This document shows, one piece after another, positions 1-8,666 of a DNA stretch of 22,553 nt. A program made the translations under genes and the position numbers. This DNA is from Priapulus caudatus (lineage: Eukaryota; Priapulida; Priapulimorpha; Priapulimorphida; Priapulidae), in contig NW_014577540.1 of the NCBI RefSeq assembly GCF_000485595.1, positions 73,715-96,267 on the forward strand, written 5' to 3'. How positions within the stretch are numbered: position 1 is the stretch's first letter; each line of letters opens with the position of its first letter. Below the pieces are notes generated by a model that saw only the letters and a program-made list of their open reading frames with translations, searched no databases and had not been told where the DNA came from.

Positions 1-655
1 CTGTACTCTGTACATACATCTATCCATCCATCCGGCACTCTGTCTATCAGTACATCTATCCATCCATCCAGCACTCTGTCCATCCGTCCATCTATCCATC
101 CATCCGGCACTCTGTCTATCCATACATCTATCCATCCATCCGGCACTCTGTCTATCCGTACATCTATCCATCCATCCGGCACACTGTCTATCAGTACATC
201 TATCCATCCATCCAGCACTCGCGTCCATCCGTCCATCTGTGCATCCATCTGGCACTCTGTCTATCCGTACATCTATCCATCCATCCAGCACTCTGTCTAT
301 CCGTACATCTGTCCATCCATCTGGCACTCTGTCCATCCGTCCATCTGTCAATCCATCCGGCACTCTGTCTATCCGTACATTATCCATCCATCGGCACTCT
401 GTCTATCGCTACATCTATCCATCCATCCAGCACTCTGTCCATCCGTCCATCTATCCATCCATCCGGCAATCTCATTCTGTCTATCCGTACATCTATCCAT
501 CCATCCGGCACTCTGTCTATCCGTACATCTATCCATCCATCCGGCACTCTGTCTATCCGTACATCTATCCATCCATCCGGCACTCTGTCTATCCGTACAT
601 CTGTACATTCGTAATTCTGTCTATCCGTCAATGTGTGTATCCGTACACCTGCTCA
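1..655. repeat. 36-bp minisatellite with nested ATCC tetranucleotide
   Basis: About 17-18 head-to-tail copies of a 36-bp unit of the type CATCTATCCATCCATCCGGC followed by ACTCTGTCTATCCGTA. The unit contains short runs of an ATCC tetranucleotide, so it probably grew from a simple repeat. Unit variants alternate (GGCACT...CCGTA versus AGCACT...CCGTC). Because 36 is divisible by three, frames stay open across the array (for example 239-697 on the plus strand), giving a 12-residue Tyr/Pro/Ser/Ile repeat. I read that as an artefact. The array continues beyond the left edge of the window. Confidence 0.95.
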
Positions 656-671
656 CCCCTACCTCCTAGCT

Positions 672-676
672 CTAGT
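672..676. repeat. Candidate target-site duplication, left (CTAGT)
   Basis: CTAGT sits immediately outside the left TIR and matches 2785-2789 outside the right TIR. Five bases is short, and CTAGT occurs often nearby, so this supports the element ends but does not prove them. Confidence 0.5.
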
Positions 677-692
677 CAGGGTTCGACACTAA
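677..692 (+). repeat. hAT-like terminal inverted repeat, left
   Basis: CAGGGTTCGACACTAA. Matches the reverse complement of 2769-2784 except for one base (C versus A at position 8). Confidence 0.72.
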
Positions 693-1211
693 GCTAGTCC
701 GTTAGTCGAGACTAGTAAAAAATCAGAAGGACTAGTAGATTCCCATAGCAGTTAGTCCGGCGCGGACTAGTTATATTTTCCACGTCCCTCACCGTCCCAA
801 TTTCCCATCGATTTTACCGGCGGCAGCGTCTCTCATCCAAGATCCAAAGAGCTATATATAACTCGTCCACATTAACAAAGTTTTCCCTGTTCAATGTGCT
901 AGTCCAAGTAGAGTAGACGCTAGCACGCTCTAAGCATGCTGCTAGACCCTACGGCAGTACAAACATTGGTAAACAATGGAGCCATAACCCAGTCTACCAA
1001 GCTTGACAGTAGCTGTTGACATAGTACAAACCGGTCTGATTGTAGAAATGACGCAACTAATCAGTTATAAGCTCTCATAGGGAGGTATTACATCGCAACA
1101 CATCGCATGCGTGTGTTACTTGAAGCAGTCCAGCCAGCCCCATTCAAATAGTAGTGAAGCTAATAGTAGTACATCCTTATCCAATAGTATAAAACTAACA
1201 TCAAGGTTGTT
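693..1211. other. Left interior of the hAT-like element, no gene seen
   Basis: The first ~80 bp carry repeated CTAGTCC/GGACTAGT motifs. The rest (about 780-1211) is mixed-composition sequence with no convincing open frame or structured repeat. By position it would be the 5' untranslated part of the transposase gene that appears to start at 1212. Confidence 0.5.
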
Positions 1212-1318
1212 ATGTGGAAGTATTTGGAAGGCGCTCGCCCTCCACCTCCCAAACGTAAATCGCAGGAGAAGAAATTAGATGGCCAGCGCGTCTATGATAA
1301 GACGAAAAGGATGCGTGC
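1212..1318 (+). pseudogene. N-terminal fragment of a hAT-like transposase
   Basis: ATG at 1212 opens a frame with a Pro run, a basic KRKSQEKK segment and then RVYDKTKRMRAY, running straight into the minisatellite at about 1318. A short basic stretch followed by a Tyr-Asp-Lys-x-Lys-Arg motif is what I expect near the start of hAT transposases of the ZNF862-like type, just before a zinc-finger region. Everything downstream in frame is His/Thr/Arg repeat from the minisatellite, so the coding sequence is broken here. The assignment depends partly on the clearer fragments at 2194-2471. Alone, this piece would be too short to call. Confidence 0.45.
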
Positions 1319-2056
1319 GTATGTACACGCACGCACACACGTGTACGTGCACACGCGCGCACACACGCGTGTACGTGCCACACGCACCCACGCCCGCACG
1401 CACGTGTACGTGCACACGCACCCACGCACACACGTGTACGTGCCCTCGTACGCACGCACGTGTACATGCACACGCACGCGCAGGCACTGTGTACGTGCAC
1501 ACGCACGTACACACACACACGCACGCACATGTACGCAGCATACGCACGCACGGTACGTGCACATGCACGCACACACACACGTGTACGTGTCTATGCCACG
1601 CACGCACGTGTACGTGCACACGCACCACCGCACGCGTGTACGTGCACAGTGCACACGCACGCACGCCCCGCGCACGTGTAACGTGCCACACGCACCCACG
1701 CACAAACGTGTACGTGCCTGCGCTGGCGCACGCACGTGTACATGCACACGCACGCAGGCACGTGTACGTGAACACGCACGTTACAACACACGCGCACGCG
1801 CACGCACATGTACGAGCATACGCACGCACGCGGTACGTGCACATGCCACGCACACACACACACACGTGTACGTGTCTATGCACGCACCCACACACGTGTA
1901 CGTGCACACGCACGCACGCCCGCACGTGTACGCGTACGAGCACACGCACGCACACACGTGTACGTGCCCACGCACGCACGTGTACGTGCACATGCGTGTA
2001 CATGCGCACGCACACACGCACCCACGTGTACATGCACAAACGTACGTGTACGTGCA
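1318..2056. repeat. Alternating purine/pyrimidine minisatellite, CACGTGTACGTGCACACGCA type
   Basis: About 740 bp of diverged units near 27-36 bp built from (CA)n, (CG)n and GTGTACGTG blocks. Almost every base alternates pyrimidine and purine, even where the strand switches from CA to TG, which makes this a long Z-DNA-prone tract. CACGTG (E-box) occurs many times as a by-product. Several overlapping open frames on both strands (His/Thr/Arg-rich or Cys/Val/Arg-rich) cross it. None has protein-like composition outside the repeat, so I do not annotate them as genes. It lies inside the hAT-like element and separates the transposase fragments. Confidence 0.9.
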
Positions 2057-2193
2057 GATCAGCTTTCCTCCCAGATGTTTTTCCACTTCTACTTTGCGAC
2101 TTTGATTTACGGTTTTCCCTTCGTAACTAGACGCCATTGTTTAGCAGGTGATACCGGACAGTGCACGCGCCGCCATCTATCAGTGATTAGTAA

Positions 2194-2471
2194 ATGGCGA
2201 ATCCCATTAGAAATCCACATGCTATTGGAAAAAACGGCAGGCCCTACACCGATGACGTCAAGCTGTGCTAGCTTGACAAGGCCAAGGGTTTAGATGTCGC
2301 CAGCACTTACCTTACCGACAAGGCCTGCCAGAGGTTTATTACGGCGATAGCGCGATACAAGGCGCCGGAACAGTTTGGCAGCTATAAATGAGGCCAAATT
2401 CCTTGCCTGTGATAAGTGACGGATCCACAGATTCCTCATCAAAGGAAGCCCGAAATTTTATTTTCGAATTA
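2194..2471 (+). pseudogene. hAT-like transposase internal fragments, frameshifted and with stops
   Basis: From the ATG at 2194 the frame reads NPHAIGKNGRPYTDDVKLC, an in-frame TAG (2269-2271), then LDKAKGLDVASTYLTDKACQ and a TGA (2389-2391). After one shift, EAKFLA follows (from 2390). After a second shift, ISDGSTDSSSKEARNFIF follows (from 2412). The order 'N-x-PYTD', 'LDKAKGLDV-x-x-TY-x-x-DKAC' and 'SDGSTDS' matches the conserved part of ZNF862-like hAT transposases just ahead of the catalytic RNase H-like fold; the Asp of SDGSTDS is expected to be the first catalytic acidic residue. One nonsense change and at least two frameshifts in under 300 bp show it is not functional. The rest of the catalytic domain is missing. 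Confidence 0.7.
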
Positions 2472-2768
2472 AAATTTAATTTAATTTAAGTTTTAATTTT
2501 ATGATATTATATCAAAGTTACAATGTATTTTATACAATTACATGTCTTTTACAAAACCTTTCTGGGGGACAACACTTGCACCCTGGGAGATACCCCCTGT
2601 ACCCCCTAGCAGAAGAGGGCTCCACCCTCCTACCCCACCTACTTCCTGGCAAATCACAATGCTCGTCGCTCTGCGCCTAGTAAGAGTCCTTCGGCAGACT
2701 TAGTAGAATCTTGGAAGGACTAGTAACATTTTTTCGTTTAGTTCCTGTGGACTAATGAACTAAAATGG
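2472..2768. other. Right interior of the hAT-like element
   Basis: An AT-rich stretch (2458-2560) is followed by a C-rich stretch with runs such as ACCCCCTGTACCCCCTAG and then GGACTAGT-type subterminal motifs near 2718 and 2749. No coding frame with transposase similarity was found. The C-terminal half of a hAT transposase is absent, so this copy looks internally deleted. Confidence 0.5.
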
Positions 2769-2784
2769 TTAGTGTCTAACCCTG
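2769..2784 (-). repeat. hAT-like terminal inverted repeat, right
   Basis: TTAGTGTCTAACCCTG is the inverted partner of 677-692. It is followed directly by CTAGT (2785-2789), the candidate second copy of the target duplication. Confidence 0.72.
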
Positions 2785-2876
2785 CTAGTACTATAGTATA
2801 GCCCTGCGCTCCGCCACAGGCCTGTACTAGAGCTACAATACCTCCCTGACCCCTACATGTACATTAGCTCTAGTAA

Positions 2877-2945
2877 CTATAGCCCGCGTACAGTTGCCGC
2901 TGGCCACTGGCGTTGGCACCAGCGGCAACTGTACGCGGGTTATAG
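2877..2945. repeat. Near-perfect hairpin, 27-bp stem and 15-nt loop
   Basis: The inner 21 bp are perfectly paired: CCCGCGTACAGTTGCCGCTGG (2883-2903) against its exact reverse complement (2919-2939). CTATAG and TTATAG extend the stem to 27 bp, the single mismatch being G opposite T, a G.U pair in RNA. GTAACTA (2873-2879) also matches TAGTTAC (2959-2965). The 15-nt loop is CCACTGGCGTTGGCA. Size and shape resemble a small-RNA precursor or the core of a foldback element. I see no promoter or host transcript that would decide this. Confidence 0.85.
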
Positions 2946-3060
2946 ACTATAGTCTATATAGTTACTACTACTAGACATACTACTACTTAGCTCCAAGAAA
3001 CGGTATTGCTAGGGTTACATATACCTGTATAGACAATCCGTCGCACAGCCTGGTCGGGCT

Positions 3061-3097
3061 AACTACTACTAGTAGTAGTACTACTACTACTACTAGA
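3061..3097. repeat. (ACT)n/(AGT)n triplet tract with overlapping palindromes
   Basis: ACTACTACTAGTAGTAGT (3062-3079) is a perfect 18-bp palindrome. It overlaps a second one, AGTAGTAGTACTACTACT (3071-3088), and is followed by further ACT copies. CTA/TAG triplets also occur around 2960-2990. Confidence 0.85.
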
Positions 3098-3550
3098 GCT
3101 ACATACATGTACATGTACCCGCCTATTCCAGAGTCCAAGTACTCGTCTATATACCACCGCGCCCGCCCATCACTCCACCAAACCGTACCTCAGTCATTGT
3201 GTTTTGCCCATCGGTTCAGGATGCTTGCGAACTGATTCAGCTAATCAGCGGTGCTTGTCAGCGTCATTAAAGATCTCGTAAAAGCGTAGATGGGATAGTG
3301 CTTCGACTGCGGATTGCTGCGATGTACATTCTGCGCAATTAACGCCACCTGGCCGGAGATGGATGACGACAATCGTTATGTTAATTTATTTTTTTAAGGC
3401 AACGCCCTTGTCAGAAGCGATTTCCTAATCTCCGAACTCACAAATCTCCGCATCAATATTCTAAACTATCTTACTGATTGTTGGAATCGGATGGTGGTTT
3501 TCTGTTGTCGGACATTGCTAAAGTAAAACGAGGAAAAAAGCAGTACCGAT
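3098..3550. other. Unassigned intergenic sequence
   Basis: Mixed-composition single-copy-looking DNA. I found no open frame longer than chance, no tandem repeat and no matching inverted repeat elsewhere in the window. Confidence 0.5.
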
Positions 3551-3554
3551 AATT

Positions 3555-3653
3555 ATAGAGAGAGAGAGAGCTAGGAGGAGAGAGAGCGCGCCGCGAGAGA
3601 GAGATAGATAATGAGAGGAAGAAGCAGACAGAGAAGAGTGAGAATGAGAAAGT

Positions 3654-3686
<33 letters not shown>

Positions 3687-3766
3687 GGAGAGAGAGAGAG
3701 GCGCAGAGAGCGGGGGGAGGGAGAGATAAAGATAGACAGATAAATAGATAGATTAGAAATAGACGT

Positions 3767-3803
<37 letters not shown>

Positions 3804-3849
3804 GAGGAGAGAGAGAGAGAGAAGAGAGAGAGAGAGCGAGGAGAGAGAC

Positions 3850-3909
<60 letters not shown>

Positions 3910-3980
3910 CAAAGAGAGAGCGTATTAAGTAGAGATAAAGAAGAATATAGAGAGAAGTAAAGAAAAAGGAGAGAAGAGCA
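3555..3980. repeat. (GA)n-rich polypurine tract, left half of a GA/CT inverted pair
   Basis: About 425 bp dominated by AGAGAG, with interruptions such as GATAGATAAA and GCGCGCCGCG. Polarity is purine on the plus strand. It faces a polypyrimidine (CT)n tract about 90 bp downstream, so the two can pair as an imperfect giant hairpin. The minus-strand open frame across it (about 3518-4057) is Ser/Leu repeat sequence and not a gene. Confidence 0.93.
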
Positions 3981-4067
3981 GAGAGGGAATGATGAAGGGG
4001 GGGAGAAAAGGGAAGAGTGAATGTAGATATAGATACGTAGCTACAGACAGGGCACAACGAAATTCAT

Positions 4068-4175
4068 TCTTTCTCTCTCTGCTTCTCGCTTTCATTATCT
4101 CGATCTCTTCTCTTCTCGCTAATTCAGTATCTCTCTCTCGCTTCTCTCTCGCTTTCTCTCTCATCTCTCTCTCTC

Positions 4176-4234
<59 letters not shown>

Positions 4235-4464
4235 TCTCTCTCTCTCTGCTCTCGTTTCTCTTCTTCTTGTCTCCGTCTCTCTCTCTCTCCTCTTTTTCGC
4301 TTTCATATATCTCTCTCTTCCTCTCTCTTTATCGCTTCATTATCTCTCTCTCTCATCTCTTCTCTCTCTCATCTCTCTCTCTCTCTCTACTCTCCTCTCT
4401 CTCTCTCCTCCTGCTCTCTCTCTCTCTCGTCTCTCATCTCTCTCTCTCTCCTCTCGTCTGGCGC
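4068..4464. repeat. (CT)n-rich polypyrimidine tract, right half of a GA/CT inverted pair
   Basis: About 400 bp of CTCTCT with TTTCGCTTTCAT-type interruptions. Roughly mirrors 3555-3980 in length and opposite strand sense around a unique spacer at about 3985-4065. Frames open on both strands are simple repeat translations. Confidence 0.93.
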
Positions 4465-5060
4465 AGTGTCTCTCTCACGCGCGTAGGTTCACTCTCATGC
4501 CGCGCGTGTGTTGGGTTTTTCACGCTATGATTGAGAGAAATAACGACTTCACATCACGTCATCAGCAGCTGACTACCGCTGGCTGCGGCGTGTGTCCACT
4601 CGCTGCCAGAGACGCTCCTCTAGCCTCTACATAACCCCTCCACCCTCACTGATGTCTCCCCCCTTTATTGTGTCTCATCCCTCACCGCTGTCAGCCCACC
4701 ATCAGCGGTTGCCTCTCCGCTTGATCACATCTCCTTCTGTTCACCGTGTCTCCACATCACACCTCTCAATCGACCTCCCCTTCAACTGTGTCTCTTCCCC
4801 TCCCGCGTCTGTCTACCCAGTCCCGCACCAACTCACCGTTTCCCCACAGCATCTCTCGCTCCATTTACCTCCTCCTCCCCTCCTCTACCCCTCCCCAGCC
4901 TCTTCTTCCCGACGCAACGCTCCCCACTTTTCTGCAGTCCAGGCATCGCGCGTCGCTTCGTCGCGGTAGGAAGAGTAGCGCTCATCTGAAGGGCGGTGAA
5001 TGGCGGATAGAAACAGCACGCGTGACACAAGCAAGGTCTCCCCCATTAGAGTGAATAGAG
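4465..5060. other. Pyrimidine-rich flank, no gene seen
   Basis: From about 4600 to 4930 the plus strand is rich in C and T, with loosely repeated TGTGTCTC and CACCGTGTCTCC phrases suggesting an old degenerate tandem repeat. Open frames here (4592-4969, 4746-5054) are Ser/Pro-rich and show no recognisable domain. I leave them uncalled. Confidence 0.45.
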
Positions 5061-5989
5061 CTGGGCGTACAGTTATACAGCGGCAGCCTATGACAAGTAA
5101 TGAACGCCAAGGCAGACTTCCAATTTCCAATTTCATGCTTCTGTGTCTTTAAGATGAGCGATCTCGCATTTGCTTTTTTTTTTTTTTTTTTCTGCAGAGG
5201 TGATAGCAATATAGCCGAATAAAGGCGCTAAGCGTGAGCAGACAGTGCTGCAGATATTTAGTATATATTATACGGGTGTTCACGTTATCGCCTCTTCATG
5301 CATCTCTGCTGCTGCGTCGGCTGGCTGATCGTGAGAGCGTTGCGGCCATCTAGCTGCTGATGCCAGAATGCACAAGTGCACAGCGTCGATACGTCAATCA
5401 ACGTCTAATTATGAAGCATGCGAAGCTTGATTGATGAATCCGCGGGGCACGCGTAGCGTAACAGTCTGCTCGCCGTCGCGTAGCGCCCTATTAGGAAACA
5501 TATATAGCGTGCATTGTCCGGATATTATTATGCGTGCGTAAGATGATGGAACGTATGCCTTTTCAAAGCTGGGCCCCGAGGCAATTTTCAGGTTGCCGCG
5601 CAATGAATTGCCGGCCCATGTTCCTTTCAGTTCACGGGTCTGCATTCGTTTATATTTATCGTGTGCTTTCATTTCGCAAAACCAGATCGAGCGAATAGAG
5701 ATCCGGCATCATGTGTTAATGTTCGTGCGCGCGATGCGCGGAGGCATTGTAGGCCGACGTGCAAACAGCTGGAAGGTGAGAGCAGGCGATGTTACCTAAT
5801 GTACCGTGACGCTGCGCGAAACCCAAAGGCGACTTATCTTATGCTGCATCTGCAATAATGGACTATATATTGCTTTCCAAATACTGACTTATATTACTAC
5901 TTCGCTAAAACAGTAGGTCCCTAACTCAACTTTTATACGGATTTTCTCGGCTGAAATTCTTATAACGAATGAGAATATATGAGATCTTC
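5061..5989. other. Unassigned sequence containing a T18 homopolymer
   Basis: Mixed-composition DNA with a run of about 18 T near 5174-5191. Short open frames of 65-90 codons (5409-5672 minus, 5593-5799 plus, 5661-5858 plus) overlap one another and resemble no family I know. No repeats or hairpins stand out. Confidence 0.45.
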
Positions 5990-6176
5990 TCACCAGCAGC
6001 AGCATTAGAATTAGCAACAGCAGCAGCAGCAGTAGTAGTAGTAGTAGCAGTAGCAGCGGCAGCAGTAGCAGTAGCAGCAGCAGTAGCAGAAGTATAGCAG
6101 CAGCAGTAGCAGCAGTAACAGCAGTAACAGCAGCAGCAGCATTATGAGTAGGAGCAGCAGTAAGAGTAGAACTAGG
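5990..6176. repeat. CAG/TAG/AAC triplet tract
   Basis: Interrupted CAG and TAG triplets with CGG and AAC variants, about 185 bp. TAG and TAA triplets occur in phase with CAG, so it is not a polyglutamine coding segment on this strand in that frame. Confidence 0.93.
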
Positions 6177-6329
6177 ATAGTATGGAGCTTGCTTGCTAAG
6201 AGACGCGTAATGATTTACACCAGATCTACATAATCGTATCCTATAGCTTTTCCAGATCTCGTAACGAACGTACTTTTAATATAATAAAATTTATTCAACG
6301 ATCTCCGTAACATTAGCGTAACATATTGT

Positions 6330-6790
6330 AGTCTATGTATGTGTAGTTGTGACGTAAATCATTGTATATGTATACGTAATTGTGACGTAACACGTTGTAT
6401 ATGTATACGTTATTGTGACGTGAAGCATTGTATATGGATAAGTAATTGTGACATAAATTATTCTGTATGTGTACGCAATTGTGACGTAACACATTGCACA
6501 CGCATAGGTTATTGTGACGTTAAACATTGTATAAGCATAGGTTATTGTGATGTAAAGCATTGTATATGCACATGTAATTGTGATGTAACGCATTGTGTGT
6601 GCATAGGTTATTGTGATGGAAAGCATTGTATACGCATTGTATACGCATACGTTATTGTTATGTAAAGTAATGTAGAAGTATTCGTAATCGTAACATACCG
6701 CATTGAATATTATATACAGTAATTATTGCGATGTAAAGCATCATATATGTATACGTTATTGAGACGTAAACTTTGAATATGTGTACGTAT
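6330..6790. repeat. 33-bp minisatellite carrying TGACGTAA-like sites
   Basis: Units start with TGTGACGTAA-type sequence at 6348, 6381, 6414, 6447, 6480, 6513, 6546, 6579 and 6612, exactly 33 bp apart. More diverged copies follow after an 11-bp insertion, to about 6790. The rest of the unit is CATTGTATATGTATACGTAAT-like. Since 33 is a multiple of three, frame 6339-6665 stays open as an 11-residue Cys/Asp/His repeat (CDVKHCI type), and the minus strand gives a Tyr/Ile/Thr repeat. I regard both as by-products because conservation looks nucleotide-level and decays smoothly. TGACGTAA resembles an ATF/CREB-type half site. Confidence 0.93.
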
Positions 6791-7257
6791 AATTATGTAA
6801 CGTATTTCAAGGATATCCATATAGTATGAATTTGCGGTATATTTATTCCTGTGAGAAGTCAGTAATGTATATTTGTAGCGTCAGAAAACGTTTTTTGATT
6901 TCATAATTTTCTTCTGCTCTTTGACACTGGATTGGACATCATTACCCACTCGTCCACTTTACTGTCAGCCGTTCCTGCTCTACTCTTTCATCTTCAGACT
7001 CGTTATTTGCTAACGACGCTAATCGCGTTATTAATTCAATGTGAATACCTTTAATTATGTAAATTAATGTTAACGGATATGAGTTGAAGCGCTTGGCAGT
7101 TGTAATCCTGATTGTAGGAGTGGGTGGTGGGGTGGGGGGCAAGATGGCGCCCCGGTGTGTGGCAGACGAGGAGAATGCGAAGGGAGAGTAAATGATTGCG
7201 AGAGTTAGCAGTGGAACATAGTGGCGGCAGAAAAGTCGAGGTTGGTGGAGCTCGAGC
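6791..7257. other. Unassigned sequence between two repeats
   Basis: AT-rich at first, then mixed. A minus-strand frame that enters from the CA block (7859 down to 6942) reads through here, but its body is repeat translation and the tail shows no domain. No supported feature. Confidence 0.45.
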
Positions 7258-7258
7258 G

Positions 7259-7259
7259 T

Positions 7260-7332
<73 letters not shown>

Positions 7333-7443
7333 AGAGAGCGAGCGAGCGAGGAGCGAGCGAGCGAGAGAGCCAAACACACATATACACACACATACACACA
7401 CACACACACCCACACACACACACCCCACACACACACACACACA

Positions 7444-7528
<85 letters not shown>

Positions 7529-7553
7529 TACACACACACACACACATACACAC

Positions 7554-7587
<34 letters not shown>

Positions 7588-7605
7588 TCACACACACACA
7601 CACAT

Positions 7606-7676
<71 letters not shown>

Positions 7677-7696
7677 CTCTCTCTCTCTCACACCAC

Positions 7697-7759
<63 letters not shown>

Positions 7760-7866
7760 GCGCCGCGCACACGCACGCGCGTACACAGCGCACACACACC
7801 ACGCACGCACGCACGCGCACGCACACCACACACACACACACGACACACACACCACACACACGCGCC
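7259..7866. repeat. (CA)n microsatellite, compound, about 600 bp
   Basis: Long CA runs interrupted by GAGCGAGCGAG (about 7335-7370), a CT run (about 7672-7690) and a CG-rich part (7757-7830). Entirely alternating over long stretches and so Z-DNA-prone. All six frames crossing it give His/Thr or Cys/Val repeats and are not genes. Confidence 0.97.
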
Positions 7867-8454
7867 GTTAGAAGTCACGCGGCAAATGTGTGCAACTTTT
7901 GTCGCACGATGGACATGCGACACTCTTCACATCAACCGACTCCAGAATGGACATCCTGCTATCGCTCGGCACCCAATGCAACGCTTTCGGCTGATATTAC
8001 GCGCTTAAAATAGAGGAGAGAAAGCCGCGAGAGAGAGAGAGAGAGAGAGAGACGATGAAGAGAGAGTATGCCCGAAAGGAGATGTGCATGGTCAAATTCG
8101 ACCTCAAAGTTTTACATCGGTCGCAGCATCCCGCCATAATCCGCTATAATGCTCTGTGCTAACATACATGAGCGAACAGGTCGCTCGTCGCCTTAGCCAC
8201 CCAAGGCAATGCTTTTCGTCCGAATTCACGCGCTGGAACCCTTAATTTAAAGTAAATATGATTGGTTTTGTCATATATTAGGCATGCGTACACAGCGATC
8301 TGGCTGTATAATATATGCTACTAAGTTAGCCCTATTGGGTACTAGCAAGTACAATTATTAAAAATGAGGCATTAGCATTGAAGTTTCTCACATCAAATTA
8401 CTTATTGATCTGCCCTCGCTATGTAAATCGTATAATTTCAACAAAATTTTATGC
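7867..8454. other. Unassigned sequence with a weak internal duplication and a short (GA)n
   Basis: A (GA)n run lies at about 8030-8052. The stretch around 7960-8010 (GGCACCCAATGCAACGCTTT then TTACGCGCTT) resembles about 8195-8240 (GCCACCCAAGGCAATGCTTT then TTCACGCGCT), which suggests an old duplication. No gene was found. Confidence 0.4.
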
Positions 8455-8550
8455 ATATATATATATATATTATATATATATATTTATATATAATATATAT
8501 GCATATATATATATGCCCATAATTATATATATATATATATATATATATGC
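8452..8550. repeat. (TA)n-rich tract
   Basis: Imperfect TA dinucleotide repeats with ATGCAT and CCCATAATT interruptions. The short frame across it is Tyr/Ile repeat sequence. Confidence 0.93.
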
Positions 8551-8666
8551 ATCGTTTGGCACCATTCATTGCTATTTTTGCCGCGATAGCCTTATTACGT
8601 GTGACCGCATGGCGATAATGATGATAGGATACACTCCTCTTCATTATAAATGACTTATAAACTGCC

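Larger units (their letters stand above)
677..2784. mobile_element. hAT-like DNA transposon, decayed and interrupted by a minisatellite
   Basis: A 2,108-bp element. It is bounded by TIRs CAGGGTTCGACACTAA (677-692) and TTAGTGTCTAACCCTG (2769-2784), which match 15/16 when one is reverse-complemented. A 5-bp direct repeat, CTAGT, abuts both ends (672-676 and 2785-2789). Subterminal GGACTAGT-type motifs recur inside both ends (around 729, 764, 2718 and, diverged, 2749), as is typical of transposase-binding repeats in hAT elements. The interior holds hAT transposase-like peptide fragments in three frames, with stops, so the copy is dead. CAGGG-type termini are known from hAT elements. Most hATs make 8-bp target duplications, but a group with 5-bp duplications (called hAT5 in repeat libraries) exists and would fit. 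CTAGT resembles the subterminal motif, so the duplication could be chance. Confidence 0.7.

Noticed and set aside
1-655. CRISPR array
   Set aside because: The repeats are contiguous without unique spacers. The same holds for the 33-bp and 130-bp arrays.
239-697. 152-codon open frame in the 36-bp minisatellite
   Set aside because: Unit length divisible by three keeps the frame open. The product is a pure 12-residue repeat with no signal or domain.
1210-2293. Several long frames on both strands, 90-297 codons, His/Thr/Arg- or Cys/Val/Arg-rich
   Set aside because: They are translations of the alternating CA/CG/TG minisatellite in different frames. Only the first ~35 codons from 1212 have independent character and are annotated as a transposase fragment.
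3518-4530. Ser/Leu-rich and Arg/Glu-rich frames
   Set aside because: Direct translations of (CT)n and (GA)n.
5409-5858. Overlapping 65-87-codon frames on both strands
   Set aside because: Lengths expected by chance, mutually overlapping, no motif.
5994-6140. Polyglutamine-coding CAG tract
   Set aside because: TAG and TAA triplets are in phase with CAG on this strand, so it cannot be a continuous glutamine run.
6942-8013. Frames of 100-305 codons over the CA block
   Set aside because: His/Thr and Cys/Val dipeptide repeats. The non-repeat tails show no domain.
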